Below, in pieces: positions 51,519 to 61,397 of a DNA stretch of 64,000 nucleotides. Both the position numbers and the translations under genes were made by a program. A model generated the notes under the pieces. The model did no database searches. It was not told the DNA's origin and was given only the letters and a program-made list of their open reading frames with translations. The stretch is from Stappia stellulata (GTDB lineage: Bacteria > Pseudomonadota > Alphaproteobacteria > Rhizobiales > Stappiaceae): positions 186,001 to 250,000 of the forward strand of contig NZ_JAIVMF010000001.1 of NCBI RefSeq assembly GCF_020176715.1. Direction: 5' to 3'. Positions within the stretch are counted from its first letter, which is position 1; each line of letters starts with the position of its first letter.

Positions 51519-52310
51519 TCACTCCGCTGGCGTGGAGGGTGCGGAACCGGGCGCTCCGGCGGCCGCCGGGCGCGCACCGGGCTCACGGCGCGGCGGCAGA
51601 GGGGTCTGCCGGCGCGAGCGGACGATCTGGTATCCCGGCCGGGCCAGCAGATACCGCACCGGCGCAGCGAAGCCGGAGAAGATGTGCACCAGCCGCGTAA
51701 ACGGAAACAGGATGGTGATCAGGAGGCCGAGGAAGATGTGGGTCTTGTAGAGCCAGTGCACGTCGACGACCATCGCCCAGGCATTGAGGTTGAGCATCAC
51801 CACGCTCTGCGACCAGGTCATGAAGCGAACCATCTCGGATCCGTCCATGTGCTGGAGCGTCAGGAAGATCGTGCCGAGGCCGATGAAGAGCTGCAGCCAG
51901 ATCAGGACCAGAATGCCGATGTCGGCAAAGCTGGTGGTCTGCCAGATCCGCGGATCGGTGACCCGGCGGTGGATCAGCATCGATGCGCCGATAAGCGCGA
52001 ACACGCCGGCGACGCCGCCGACCAGAACCGCCAGCCATTGCTTTAGCGCATAGGGCACGCCCAGCGCATCCAGCACCCAGATCGGCGTGAACAACCCGAC
52101 GAGATGACCGAAGAAGACGACGATGATGCCGACATGGAAAAGGACCGATCCCCAGAACAGCTGCTTTTGCCGCAGGAGCTGGCTGGACGACGATTTCCAG
52201 GTGAAGGGATCGCGTTCATAGCGTGCGATGGAGCCGACGATCAGCACGGTCAGCGCGACATAGGGCATGATCCCGAAGATGAAGTAGTCGATATCGTAGC
52301 TTTCAAACAT
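51519..52310 (-). CDS. narI: Respiratory nitrate reductase gamma subunit NarI (cytochrome b)
   Basis: A 263-residue membrane subunit with five helices that takes electrons from quinol and holds two hemes b. The N-terminus is periplasmic (MFESYDIDYFIFGIMPYVAL). Heme-ligand His lie in SVLFHVGIIVVFFGHLVGL and in VVDVHWLYKTHIFLGLLI. The C-terminal 40 residues are a long Pro/Arg/Ala-rich cytoplasmic tail not present in E. coli NarI. GGGAG lies nine bases before the ATG at 52310. It is 13 bases after the narJ stop. Confidence 0.95.
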   Translation of the reverse strand: MFESYDIDYFIFGIMPYVALTVLIVGSIARYERDPFTWKSSSSQLLRQKQLFWGSVLFHVGIIVVFFGHLVGLFTPIWVLDALGVPYALKQWLAVLVGGVAGVFALIGASMLIHRRVTDPRIWQTTSFADIGILVLIWLQLFIGLGTIFLTLQHMDGSEMVRFMTWSQSVVMLNLNAWAMVVDVHWLYKTHIFLGLLITILFPFTRLVHIFSGFAAPVRYLLARPGYQIVRSRRQTPLPPRREPGARPAAAGAPGSAPSTPAE

Positions 52311-52323
52311 GTTCGTGATCTCC

Positions 52324-53028
52324 CTATTGGCCGGCGTGCCGCTGCGCCGGATCGACCGGCATGTCCATGCGCGAAAGCATGTCGCGCACCTGCGGGCATC
52401 CCGCATTGGGGTCGGGACCGAAACGCACTTCGCTCTCCTCCCAGACCTCGTCCAGCGCCTCCAGATCGTTCGGATCGACGTCGGGTTGGTCCAGAAGCTC
52501 CGCGACGGCGGCGCGGTTCACGCTGTCTCCGCTCAGTTGCAGAAGCGCGATGAAGACGGCGGCATAGGCGCTTTCCCGCCGCAAGAGCCGCTGGTTCAAC
52601 GCGGCCAGGATGTGCGCGGCATCGGCAAGCGTCGCCCGCGCCTCGGTGAACGGCCGCGTTGCCAGGAACTCCAGCAACACCGGCAGGTGATCGGGGAGTT
52701 CGCAGGTCGCGGGATCAAAGCCCCCGTCCCGGTAGGTTTCCAGCAGGCTGACCATCGCCCCGCCCCTGTCCCGGCTCTCGCCGTGGACATGTTCGAACAG
52801 GTTCAGCGATAAGGTGCGTGACCGGTCGAAGAGGCTGACGTAACGCTCCTCAAGCTCGTAGATGTCGCGGCCGGCAAGTTCCTCCACGAAAGGACGCAGG
52901 TCCCGGCGCGCCGCTGCGGTCAGACGCGTGTCCGATGCCAGCACGGCGCCGATTTCCGGCATGGCCTGCTGCAATCCGCGCGTCGGATAGCTGAGGAGAA
53001 GCGAGAGGGCCTTCAGGGTGCGGTCCAT
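52324..53028 (-). CDS. narJ: Nitrate reductase molybdenum cofactor assembly chaperone NarJ
   Basis: A 234-residue cytoplasmic chaperone that binds NarG until its cofactor and FeS clusters are in place. Family marks are LKALSLLLSYPTRGLQQAM, YELEERYVSLFDRSRTLSL, NLFEHVHGESRDRGGAMV and DHLPVLLEFLA. It is not a structural subunit. The start overlaps the narH stop by one base (TGATG). Confidence 0.94.
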   Translation of the reverse strand: MDRTLKALSLLLSYPTRGLQQAMPEIGAVLASDTRLTAAARRDLRPFVEELAGRDIYELEERYVSLFDRSRTLSLNLFEHVHGESRDRGGAMVSLLETYRDGGFDPATCELPDHLPVLLEFLATRPFTEARATLADAAHILAALNQRLLRRESAYAAVFIALLQLSGDSVNRAAVAELLDQPDVDPNDLEALDEVWEESEVRFGPDPNAGCPQVRDMLSRMDMPVDPAQRHAGQ

Positions 53029-54551
53029 CACATCACCTCCTTCGGCATTTTCAGGGGCTTCTTGGCGCCGCCGAACAGCGACCCCTTGGAGACGCCGGTG
53101 GAACAGCCATTGCCATCGGTGAACCCGCAGCCACCCTTGAGGTCGTAGGCATCCTCGACCTGTTCGCGGTGGGTGGTCGGGATCACGAAACGATCCTCGT
53201 AGTCCGCAAGGGCCATGATCTTGTACATGTCCTCGATCATGGCACCCGTCAGACCGACGCGTGCGGCGACCGCCTCGTCGTTGACGCCGTCCACCGTCTT
53301 GGCGCGCATGTAGGAGCGCATCGCAAGCATGCGTTCCAGGGCTGTCGCCACCGGAGCCTCGTCGCCTGCGGTGAGCATATTGGCGAGATACCGCAAGGGG
53401 ATGCGCAGGTTGCGGACATCCGGCATGTCGCCGTCCATGCCGATGGCACCCGCCTCTGCCGCATTCTGGATCGGGCTGAGCGGCGGGATGTACCAGACCA
53501 TCGGCAGTGTCCGGTATTCGGGATGCAGCGGAAAGGCGACCTTCCACTCCATCGCCATCTTCCAGATCGGGCTTTCCTGCGCAGCCTTGATCCAGTCTTC
53601 CGGAATGCCGTCGGCCCGTGCGGCCTCGATCACCGCCGGATCGTTCGGATCGAGGAAGACGCCGAGCTGGGCATCGTAGAGATCGGTCGTGTCCTCGGCG
53701 TTCGCCGCTTCCTCGATCTTGTCGGCGTCATAAAGCATCACGCCGAGATAGCGGATCCGCCCGACGCAGGTCTCCGAACAGACCGTCGGATTGCCGCTCT
53801 CGATGCGCGGATAGCACAAGGTGCACTTCTCCGACTTGCCGGTGGACCAGTTGTAATAGACCTTCTTGTAGGGACAGCCCGAGACGCACATGCGCCAGCC
53901 GCGGCATTTCTCCTGATCGATCAGGACGATGCCGTCTTCCTCGCGCTTGTAGATCGCCCCCGAGGGGCATGACGAGACGCAGGTCGGATTGAGGCAGTGC
54001 TCGCACAGACGGGGGAGATACATCATGAAGGTGTTCTCGTATTCCCCGTAGATCTCCTTCTGGATGCCCTCGAAATTGTAGTCCTGCGAGCGCTTGGAGA
54101 ATTCGCCGCCCAGGATCTCCTCCCAGTTCGGCCCCTTCTCGATCTTCTCGATCCGCTCGCCGGTGATCTTCGAGCGCGGGCGCGCGGTCGGAAACGCCTC
54201 CATCTCGGGAGCCGATTTCAGGTGGTCGTAGTCGAAGTCGAACGGCTCGTAGTAGTCGTCGATCTCCGGCATGTTCGGATTGGCGAAGATGTTCGCCAGG
54301 ATCCGCCACTTCGAGCCCTGCCTGGGCTGGAGCTTGCCGGATTTCGTCCGCTCCCAGCCGCCTTTCCAGCGCGCCTGGTTTTCCCAGTCCGTCGGATAGC
54401 CGGTGCCCGGCTTGGTTTCCACGTTGTTGAACCAGGCGTATTCGACGCCGTCGCGGCTGGTCCAGACGTTCTTGCAGGTGACGGAGCAGGTGTGGCACCC
54501 GATGCATTTGTCGAGGTTCAGCACCATGCCGATTTGCGCACGGATTCTCAT
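53028..54551 (-). CDS. narH: Respiratory nitrate reductase beta subunit NarH
   Basis: A 507-residue cytoplasmic iron-sulfur subunit that passes electrons from NarI to NarG. Cluster motifs are CIGCHTCSVTCK, CEHCLNPTCVSSCP, CRGWRMCVSGCP and CTLCYPRIESGNPTVC. The Trp in CRGWRMC replaces a Cys and makes that site a [3Fe-4S] cluster, as in all NarH. The C-terminal GGCGFTDGNGC region is the usual end. It overlaps narG by four bases. Confidence 0.97.
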   Translation of the reverse strand: MRIRAQIGMVLNLDKCIGCHTCSVTCKNVWTSRDGVEYAWFNNVETKPGTGYPTDWENQARWKGGWERTKSGKLQPRQGSKWRILANIFANPNMPEIDDYYEPFDFDYDHLKSAPEMEAFPTARPRSKITGERIEKIEKGPNWEEILGGEFSKRSQDYNFEGIQKEIYGEYENTFMMYLPRLCEHCLNPTCVSSCPSGAIYKREEDGIVLIDQEKCRGWRMCVSGCPYKKVYYNWSTGKSEKCTLCYPRIESGNPTVCSETCVGRIRYLGVMLYDADKIEEAANAEDTTDLYDAQLGVFLDPNDPAVIEAARADGIPEDWIKAAQESPIWKMAMEWKVAFPLHPEYRTLPMVWYIPPLSPIQNAAEAGAIGMDGDMPDVRNLRIPLRYLANMLTAGDEAPVATALERMLAMRSYMRAKTVDGVNDEAVAARVGLTGAMIEDMYKIMALADYEDRFVIPTTHREQVEDAYDLKGGCGFTDGNGCSTGVSKGSLFGGAKKPLKMPKEVM

Positions 54552-57500
54552 TCTGCGGCCTCCTTCGCGGTCGCTTCGCCGTCGAGCCAGTCGACTTTCT
54601 GCATCTTGCGGACGATGACGAACTCGTCCCGGTTCGATCCGACGGTGCCGTAGTAGTTGAACCCGTAGGATTGCTGGGCGTAGCCGCCGATCATGTGGGT
54701 GGGCTTGAGCACGGCGCGCGTGACGGAGTTGTGGATCCCGCCGCGCTTGCCGGTCTTCTCCGATCCGGGCGTGTTCACGATCTTTTCCTGAGCGTGATAC
54801 ATGAACGTCGTGCCGTCCTTGATCCGCTGTGAGACCACGGCCCGGGCGGTCAGCGCCCCGTTGATGTTGTAGAGTTCCACCCAGTCGTTATCGACGACGC
54901 CAGCGGTCTTCGCGTCGTTCTCCGAGATCCAGATCACCGGCCCGCCGCGATTGAGCGTCAGCATCAAAAGGTTGTCGGTATAGGTGGAGTGGATGCCCCA
55001 TTTCTGGTGCGGCGTGATGAAGTTCAGCACCACATGCGGCGTGCCGTCGCGCGCCTCGTCGTTGATCTCCGCTCCGACGGTCTTCAGGTCGACCGGCGGC
55101 CGGTAGGACATGAAGCCCTCCCCGAAAGCGCGCATCCACAGGTGGTCCTGATAGAGCTGCTGACGCCCGGTCAGCGTGCGCCAGGGGATCAGCTCATGCA
55201 CGTTGGTGTAGCCGGCGTTGTAGCTGACCTTCTCGCTTTCGATGCCGGACCATGTCGGCGACGAGATGATCTTGCGCGGCTGGGCCGCGATGTCGTTGAA
55301 GCGGATCTTGTTGTGATGCTCGCCGTCGGCGAGATGCGTGTGCGCCCGCCCGGTCGCCTTCTCCAGAGCCTGCCACGCCTTGACCGCGACCTCGCCATTG
55401 GTTTCCGGCGCCAGCATGAGGATCACTTCGCAGGCGTCGATCGCCGTTTCGATCTTCGGACGGCCGGCGGCCGGCCCCTTGGTCTGCACGCCGTTCAGGG
55501 CGGCGAGATTGTCGATCTCGTCCTGGGTGTTCCAGCTGATCCCCTTGCCGCCGTTGCCGAGCGTGTCCATGAGCGGGCCCAGCGCGACGAACCGGTCATA
55601 GATCGCGGTGTAGTCGCGTTCGACGGCGATGAAATTCGGCGCCGTCTTGCCCGGGATCAGGTCACATTCGCCCTTGGCCCAGTCCTTGACCTGATCCTGC
55701 GCGATCTCGGCGGGCGTATCGTGCAGGATCGGAAGCGCGACGACGTCGGTTTCCTTGCCGAGGACCTCCGGCGCGACGTCCTGGACCTTGCGGGCAATGG
55801 ATTTGAAGATCTCCCAGTCGGACTTGCTCTCGTAGGCCGGATCCACCGCCGCCTGCAGCGGATGGATGAACGGATGCATGTCCGAGGTGTTCATGTCGTC
55901 CTTCTCGTACCAACTGGCCGTCGGCAGGACGATGTCGGAGTAGACGCAGGTGGTGGACATGCGGAAGTCTATGGTCACCAGAAGGTCGAGCTTTCCGCGC
56001 GGCCCCTCCTTGTGCCATTTCGCCTCCCTGGGGAGCTGGCGCCCCTCCTCGCCCAAGTCCTTGCCCATCACCCCGTGATCGGTGCCGAGCAGGTGCTTGA
56101 GGAAATACTCGTGCCCCTTGCCCGAGGACCCCAACAGGTTCGACCGCCAGACGAACAGGTTGCGCGGCCAGTTCGCCGGATCGTCCGGATCCTGGCACGA
56201 CATCTCCAGATCGCCGGACTTGAGCTGCTCGGCGACATAGGTTGCGACATCCTTGCCCGCCGCCTTGGCGGCTTTTGCGACCTCCAGCGGATTGGTCTTG
56301 AGCTGCGGGGCGGAGGGCAGCCATCCCATGCGCTCGGCGCGGATGTTGTAGTCGATCAGGCTCGCATCCCAGTCGCCCTCCGGCGCGGTCGGCGACAGGA
56401 TTTCGGACGCGGCCAGCGTCTCGTAGCGCCACTGGTCGGTGTGCGCGTACCACGCGCTGGTCGAGTTCATGTGCCGCGGCGGACGGCTCCAGTCGAGGGC
56501 GAAGGCCAAGGGCTGCCAGCCCGTCTGCGGCCGCAGCTTCTCCTGGCCCACGTAATGCGCCCAGCCGCCGCCGGACTGGCCGACGCAGCCGCACATCACC
56601 AGCATGTTGATGACGCCGCGATAGTTCATGTCCATGTGGAACCAGTGGTTCATCGCGGCGCCAATGATGATCATCGACTTGCCGTTGGTCTTCTCCGCGT
56701 TTCTGGCGAACTCGCGCGCGACATGGATGATCTTGTCGGCGGACACGCCGGTGATCTTCTCCGCCCAGGCCGGCGTGCCGGGCATGTCGTCGGCATAATC
56801 GCCGGTCACCCAGTCTCCGCCCAGGCCCCGGTCGAGGCCGTAGTTGGCGCAGAACAGGTCGAACACCGTCGCGACCACGATCTCGCCGTCCGGCGTTTGC
56901 ACGCGCTTGACGGGAATGTTCCGCGTCAGGACCTTCGGGTGCTTGGCGTCGGTCCGGAACTGGCCGATCGCCTCGCCGCCGAAGTAGGGGAAGTCGACGC
57001 CGACGACATCGTCGTGATCCTCCTCAAGGACGAGGCTGAGTTTCAGCTTCGTGTCGGCCGTGCCGGCCCGTTCCTCGAGGTTCCATTCGCCGTGTTCGCC
57101 CCAGCGGTATCCGATGGACCCGTTCGGCGCGACCAGACCGTTCGACACCTCGTCGAAGGCCACGGTCTTCCATTCCGGATTGTTGGCTTCGCCGAGCTTG
57201 CCGTCGAGATCGTCGGCCCGCAGGAAGCGGCCGGGTACCATCTTGCCGTCCGTCTCGTCGAGCCGGACCAGCATCGGGAAATCTGAATAGCGGCGACAAT
57301 AGTCTTCGAAATACTCCGTCTGCCGGTCGAGATGGAATTCGCGCAGGATCACGTGGCCGAACGCCATGGCGAGCGCTGCGTCGGTGCCCTGTTTCGCGTT
57401 CAGCCAGACGTCGCCGAACTTGGCGGCCTCGGAGTAATCGGGGCAGATCACCGCGGACTTGGTGCCCTTGTAGCGCGCCTCCGTGTAGAAATGCGCATCC

Positions 57501-58288
57501 GGCGTGCGCGTCTGGGGCACATTCGACCCCCACAGCAGCAGATAGCCGGCGTTATACCAGTCCGCGCTTTCGGGAACGTCCGTCTGCTCGCCCCAGGTCA
57601 TCGGGCTTGCCGGCGGCAGGTCGCAATACCAGTCGTAGAAGCTCATGCAGACGCCGCCGAGCAGGCTCAGATAGCGCGAGCCGGCGGCGTAGCTGACCAT
57701 TGACATCGCCGGGATCGGCGAAAACCCGAAGACGCGGTCCGGCCCGTAGGTCTTGGCGGTATAGGCATTGGCGGCGGCGACGATCTCCGTCGCCTCGTCC
57801 CAGGTGGCGCGCACGAAGCCGCCCTTGCCGCGTGTCTCGACATAGGAGGCACGCAGGACCGGATCGTTCTGCAGCCTGGTCCAGGCCTCGACCGGGCTCA
57901 GGTTTTGACGCAGCTCGCGCCAGACCTTCATCAACCGGCCGCGCACCAGAGGGTTCTTCACCCGGTTGGCGCTGTAGAGGTACCAGGAATAGGACGCCCC
58001 GCGCGCGCAGCCCCGCGGCTCGTGGTTCGGCAGGTCCGGGCGGGTGCGCGGATAGTCCGTCTGCTGGGTTTCCCAGGTGACGATGCCGGACTTCACATAG
58101 ATCTTCCAGGAACACGATCCCGTGCAGTTCACCCCATGGGTCGAGCGCACGATCTTGTCGTGCCGCCAGCGGTTCCGGTAGGTGTCCTCCCAGTCGCGGC
58201 TTTCGCGGGTGACCTGACCGTGGCCGTTGGAGAATGTGTCCAGCTGCTTGGGCGTCAGGAAGTTCAGTCTGTCGAGCAAGTGGCTCAT
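54548..58288 (-). CDS. narG: Respiratory nitrate reductase alpha subunit NarG
   Basis: The catalytic subunit, 1,246 residues, reduces nitrate to nitrite at a Mo-bisMGD centre on the cytoplasmic side. The FS0 cluster ligands are H51, C55, C59 and C94 (HGVNCTGSCS, PRGCARGAS). The molybdenum Asp ligand is in FYDWYCDLPPASPMTWGEQ. The length matches E. coli NarG. The N-terminus lacks a cleavable TAT signal, as expected for membrane-bound Nar. The upstream gene is narK2, 60 bases away, so the whole group is one operon. Confidence 0.98.
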   Translation of the reverse strand: MSHLLDRLNFLTPKQLDTFSNGHGQVTRESRDWEDTYRNRWRHDKIVRSTHGVNCTGSCSWKIYVKSGIVTWETQQTDYPRTRPDLPNHEPRGCARGASYSWYLYSANRVKNPLVRGRLMKVWRELRQNLSPVEAWTRLQNDPVLRASYVETRGKGGFVRATWDEATEIVAAANAYTAKTYGPDRVFGFSPIPAMSMVSYAAGSRYLSLLGGVCMSFYDWYCDLPPASPMTWGEQTDVPESADWYNAGYLLLWGSNVPQTRTPDAHFYTEARYKGTKSAVICPDYSEAAKFGDVWLNAKQGTDAALAMAFGHVILREFHLDRQTEYFEDYCRRYSDFPMLVRLDETDGKMVPGRFLRADDLDGKLGEANNPEWKTVAFDEVSNGLVAPNGSIGYRWGEHGEWNLEERAGTADTKLKLSLVLEEDHDDVVGVDFPYFGGEAIGQFRTDAKHPKVLTRNIPVKRVQTPDGEIVVATVFDLFCANYGLDRGLGGDWVTGDYADDMPGTPAWAEKITGVSADKIIHVAREFARNAEKTNGKSMIIIGAAMNHWFHMDMNYRGVINMLVMCGCVGQSGGGWAHYVGQEKLRPQTGWQPLAFALDWSRPPRHMNSTSAWYAHTDQWRYETLAASEILSPTAPEGDWDASLIDYNIRAERMGWLPSAPQLKTNPLEVAKAAKAAGKDVATYVAEQLKSGDLEMSCQDPDDPANWPRNLFVWRSNLLGSSGKGHEYFLKHLLGTDHGVMGKDLGEEGRQLPREAKWHKEGPRGKLDLLVTIDFRMSTTCVYSDIVLPTASWYEKDDMNTSDMHPFIHPLQAAVDPAYESKSDWEIFKSIARKVQDVAPEVLGKETDVVALPILHDTPAEIAQDQVKDWAKGECDLIPGKTAPNFIAVERDYTAIYDRFVALGPLMDTLGNGGKGISWNTQDEIDNLAALNGVQTKGPAAGRPKIETAIDACEVILMLAPETNGEVAVKAWQALEKATGRAHTHLADGEHHNKIRFNDIAAQPRKIISSPTWSGIESEKVSYNAGYTNVHELIPWRTLTGRQQLYQDHLWMRAFGEGFMSYRPPVDLKTVGAEINDEARDGTPHVVLNFITPHQKWGIHSTYTDNLLMLTLNRGGPVIWISENDAKTAGVVDNDWVELYNINGALTARAVVSQRIKDGTTFMYHAQEKIVNTPGSEKTGKRGGIHNSVTRAVLKPTHMIGGYAQQSYGFNYYGTVGSNRDEFVIVRKMQKVDWLDGEATAKEAAE

Positions 58289-58348
58289 ATCGTCATCTCC
58301 TGTGGCTCCCCGGCGCGCGCGGGCCGCGCAACCGGGGGCATGGATGGG

Positions 58349-59746
58349 TCAGCACGGCACCGGTGCGTTCTTGCGGCTGTAGAAGATCCAGGTGATCGCG
58401 ATGCAGACCACGTAGAAGGCGAGGAAGCCCCACAGCGCGCCGTTGGGGGCGCCCGTCATCGAAATCGACGTGCCGTAGGCCTTGGGAATGAAGAAGGCCC
58501 CATAGGCGGCGATCGCCGAGGTGAAGGCGATGATCGCGGCGCTCTCGCGCTCGGACTGCTTCAGGGTCGCGGCCGCGTCCAGCTCCGGCATCAGCCGCGG
58601 GACTTCCCGGCGCATGATCGTCGGGATCATCTGGAAGGTGGAGGCATTGCCCACCCCGGTCAGGAAAAAGAGCGCCATGAAGCAGGCGAAGAAGCCCCAG
58701 AAGTTTCCGGTCGGGCTGGCCGCCGAGGGCAGGAACTGCAGCACGCCCCACACCGCGACGATCATGCCGAGGAACGTCCAGAAGGTGACGCGCCCGCCGC
58801 CGAAGCGGTCGGAGACCCAGCCCGTGGCCGCACGGCTCAGCGCTCCGACCAGCGGGCCGAGGAAAGCGTATTGCAGGACGTTCACATCCGGAAACTGCGT
58901 CTTCATCAAGAGCGGAAAGCCGGCGGCATAGCCGATGAAGCTGCCGAAAGTGCCGGTGTAGAGAATGCACATCACCCAGTTGTGGAACCGCTTGAAGATC
59001 ACCGCCTGGTCCCTGAAGGAGGCCTTGGCGTCGGCGATGTCGTTCATGCCGAACCATGCGGCGACGGCGCTGAGCACGATGAACGGCACCCAGATGAAGC
59101 CGGCGTTCTGGATCCAGAGTTGGCTGCCGTCCTCAAGCGTGACGGGCTCGCCGCCGAGCGCGCCGAAAACCCCGGCGGTGATCACCATCGGCACGACGAA
59201 CTGCATCACCGACACGCCGAGATTGCCGAGACCGGCGTTCAGCGCCAGGGCATTGCCCTTGGTTTTCTTCGGGTAGAAATAGGCGATGTTGGCCATCGAC
59301 GAGGCGAAGTTGCCGCCGCCGAAACCGCACATCAGGGCAAGCGCCAGGAACACCGTGTAGGGCGTCTCGGGGTTCTGCACCGCAAAGCCGATCCCGAGCG
59401 CCGGCAAAAGCAGCGTGGCTGTTGAGATCGCGGTCCATTTCCGGCCACCGAAGATCGGGATCATGAAGCTGTAGAAGATCCTGAGCGTCGCGCCGGACAG
59501 GCCCGGCAGCGCGGCAAGCCAGAACAATTGTCCGGTCGAATAGTCGAAGCCGATGGCCGGGAGCTTGGCGACCACGACCGACCAGACCATCCAGACCGAA
59601 AAGGCCAGCAGCAGGTTGGGGATCGAGATCCAGAGATTGCGGGTTGCGATGGCATGGCCCTTGGCCTTCCAGAAGGCCTCGTCCTCGGGCCGCCAGTCGG
59701 TCAGGGTCGGGCCCGGCCGAGCGGCATTGGCGTTGGTGATTGTCAT
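58349..59746 (-). CDS. narK: NarK2-type nitrate/nitrite antiporter
   Basis: A 465-residue MFS transporter with 12 helices. NarK signatures: GLSGATLRIFYSFMIPIFGGR in the first half and GFGGGNFASSMANIAYFYPK (nitrate signature), and later GVGNASTFQMIPTIM. The helices 2 and 8 Arg needed for nitrate are present (TLRIFYSF, ALSRAATGWVSDRFGGG). Its N-terminal extension of about 25 residues and signatures match the NarK2 subgroup, which exchanges nitrate for nitrite. It follows narK1 (72 bases) and precedes narG. Confidence 0.93.
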   Translation of the reverse strand: MTITNANAARPGPTLTDWRPEDEAFWKAKGHAIATRNLWISIPNLLLAFSVWMVWSVVVAKLPAIGFDYSTGQLFWLAALPGLSGATLRIFYSFMIPIFGGRKWTAISTATLLLPALGIGFAVQNPETPYTVFLALALMCGFGGGNFASSMANIAYFYPKKTKGNALALNAGLGNLGVSVMQFVVPMVITAGVFGALGGEPVTLEDGSQLWIQNAGFIWVPFIVLSAVAAWFGMNDIADAKASFRDQAVIFKRFHNWVMCILYTGTFGSFIGYAAGFPLLMKTQFPDVNVLQYAFLGPLVGALSRAATGWVSDRFGGGRVTFWTFLGMIVAVWGVLQFLPSAASPTGNFWGFFACFMALFFLTGVGNASTFQMIPTIMRREVPRLMPELDAAATLKQSERESAAIIAFTSAIAAYGAFFIPKAYGTSISMTGAPNGALWGFLAFYVVCIAITWIFYSRKNAPVPC

Positions 59747-59818
59747 GGGGTCGGTCCTTTCAGACGCGGATTGCGGGGGGCGGCCGGACCCGGTCGGGGC
59801 GGCCGCCGGCCTCTCAAC

Positions 59819-61183
59819 TCAGGCCGCCGGCTGGGTGGCCGAACGGGACGGGCGCGAGGCGCGCGGCTCCGGAGCGGGGTGCGGCTCCTGCGGCACGTCG
59901 GAGAGGAAGGTCTCCTCCGCCAGGCCCGGATGACGGGCACGCTCCATGCGCCGGATGGCGACATGCATCCACACGGTGGAAATCGCGACGATGACGAAGA
60001 GCAGCATGAAGGGAGCGGTCCACACGCCGGTCAGATCGAGCAGCACGCCGAAGGCGATCGGCAGGAAGAACCCGCCCAGGCCGCCGATCATCCCCACCAG
60101 ACCGCCGACCGAGCCGACGTGATGCGGGTAGTAGACCGGGATGTGCTTGTAGACGGCCGCCTTGCCGAGGCTCATCAGGAAGCCGAGGATCACCGTCATC
60201 GCGACGAACACGCCGACGGACAGTCCGAAGCTGAACTCGATCGGCCCGGTGATACCCTGCACGACGTAGCTCGTCTGCGGGTAGCTCATGATGAAGAGGA
60301 TCGCGAGCGAGCCGATGAACGTCAGATACATCACGAAGCGCGCGCCCCACTTGTCGGACATCCATCCGCCAAGCGCGCGAAAGACGGACCCGGGCAGCGA
60401 GTAGAGACCTGCGAAGACACCGGCGGTGGTCAGCGCCATCCCGTAGGCGCCGACGTAGTAGCGCGGCAGGAAACTGGCCAGCGCGACGAAGGCGCCGAAG
60501 ACGAAGAAGTAATAGGTCGCGAAACGCCAGACCTGAATGTTCCGCAAAGGCTCCAGCATCGATCCCGCCGATACCGGGCCGGCGCCCGAGCGTTTGCGCT
60601 CCTCCTGCACCGGATCCGTCTTGGCCAGCAGGTAGAAGAGCACCGCAACGACGGCGAGAACGATGGCATAGACGCGCGCGGTCCCCTCCCAGCCGAGGGC
60701 AACGACCAGAAAGGGCGCGGCGAAATTCGTCACGGCGGCGCCGACATTGCCCGCCCCGAAGATCCCGAGCGCGGTGCCCTGGTGTTCCTTGTCGAACCAG
60801 CGCGAGGTATAGGCCACGCCGACGATGAAGGACCCGCCGGCCAAGCCGAGACCAAGGGCGGCGATGAGGAAGACCTCGTAGGTCTGAACGCTGGTCAGCA
60901 ACCAGACCGCGACGGCCGTGATCAGCATCTGCAGCGGAAACATGATCCGCCCGCCGAACTGCTCGGTCCAGACGCCGAGGAAGATCCGGCTTACCGATCC
61001 GGTGAGGATCGGGGTTGCGACCAGCAAGCCGAATTGCGTGTCATTCAGCCCCAGGTCCTGCTTGATCTGGACCCCGATGATCGAAAAGATCGTCCACACC
61101 GCAAAGCAGACCGTGAAGGCGAAGGTGCTGAGTCCCAGGGCCCGGTACTGATCCGAGCGTGTGACGCCGTCGAGTGTGTGCAT
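59819..61183 (-). CDS. narK: NarK1-type nitrate:proton symporter
   Basis: A 454-residue MFS protein with 12 helices. The start at 61183 has GAGAGG upstream and gives MHTLDGVTRSDQYRALGLST. NarK1 features are PILTGSVSRIFLGVWTEQFG with the substrate Arg in helix 2, and GLAGGSFIVGVAYTSRWF, a nitrate-signature stretch. The later half has SLPGSVFRALGGWMSDKWG. In Paracoccus, NarK1 and NarK2 are fused in one protein; here they are two separate genes in the same order. The FNR-type box at 61269-61282 lies 85 bases upstream. Confidence 0.93.
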   Translation of the reverse strand: MHTLDGVTRSDQYRALGLSTFAFTVCFAVWTIFSIIGVQIKQDLGLNDTQFGLLVATPILTGSVSRIFLGVWTEQFGGRIMFPLQMLITAVAVWLLTSVQTYEVFLIAALGLGLAGGSFIVGVAYTSRWFDKEHQGTALGIFGAGNVGAAVTNFAAPFLVVALGWEGTARVYAIVLAVVAVLFYLLAKTDPVQEERKRSGAGPVSAGSMLEPLRNIQVWRFATYYFFVFGAFVALASFLPRYYVGAYGMALTTAGVFAGLYSLPGSVFRALGGWMSDKWGARFVMYLTFIGSLAILFIMSYPQTSYVVQGITGPIEFSFGLSVGVFVAMTVILGFLMSLGKAAVYKHIPVYYPHHVGSVGGLVGMIGGLGGFFLPIAFGVLLDLTGVWTAPFMLLFVIVAISTVWMHVAIRRMERARHPGLAEETFLSDVPQEPHPAPEPRASRPSRSATQPAA

Positions 61184-61268
61184 GAGCTGCCTCTCCCAAC
61201 CTGTGTGCCCGCGCGTTGACCCGCGACAGGCGTAGGAAGAGAACTGCGGGACAAAACGGTCTTGCTGA

Positions 61269-61282
61269 TTGATCCAAGTCAA
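61269..61282. promoter_or_regulatory. FNR/NarR-type box in the narK1 promoter
   Basis: TTGAT-CCAA-GTCAA, one mismatch from the FNR consensus TTGATNNNNATCAA. It lies 85 bases upstream of the narK1 start, in an AT-rich stretch that follows to about 61345. Likely bound by the NarR-like regulator and/or Fnr; the binding is inferred. Confidence 0.65.
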
Positions 61283-61370
61283 TCGGGCGGAAAAAGTCTA
61301 TATAAATAAATGACTTGCAGAATATTATCATGTCTTAGACATCCGGTGATCAAGGCGGGTTGAAACGCCG

Positions 61371-61381
61371 GTCAATTTGAC
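61371..61381. promoter_or_regulatory. Short palindrome near the narR promoter
   Basis: GTCAA-T-TTGAC, an 11-base perfect palindrome three bases upstream of the second FNR-type box. It uses the same half-site sequence as the two FNR-type boxes but with a one-base spacer, so it could be a half-site reserve or chance. Confidence 0.3.
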
Positions 61382-61383
61382 GC

Positions 61384-61397
61384 TTGATAATTGTCAA
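61384..61397. promoter_or_regulatory. FNR/NarR-type box upstream of the regulator gene
   Basis: TTGAT-AATT-GTCAA, 31 bases before the GTG start of the regulator. It shares both half-sites with the narK1 box. The short distance to the start codon suggests autorepression or an overlapping promoter. Confidence 0.6.

Noticed and set aside
54989-57286. A long plus-strand frame opposite narG
   Set aside because: Antisense shadow of a highly conserved gene, with no ribosome site or domain.
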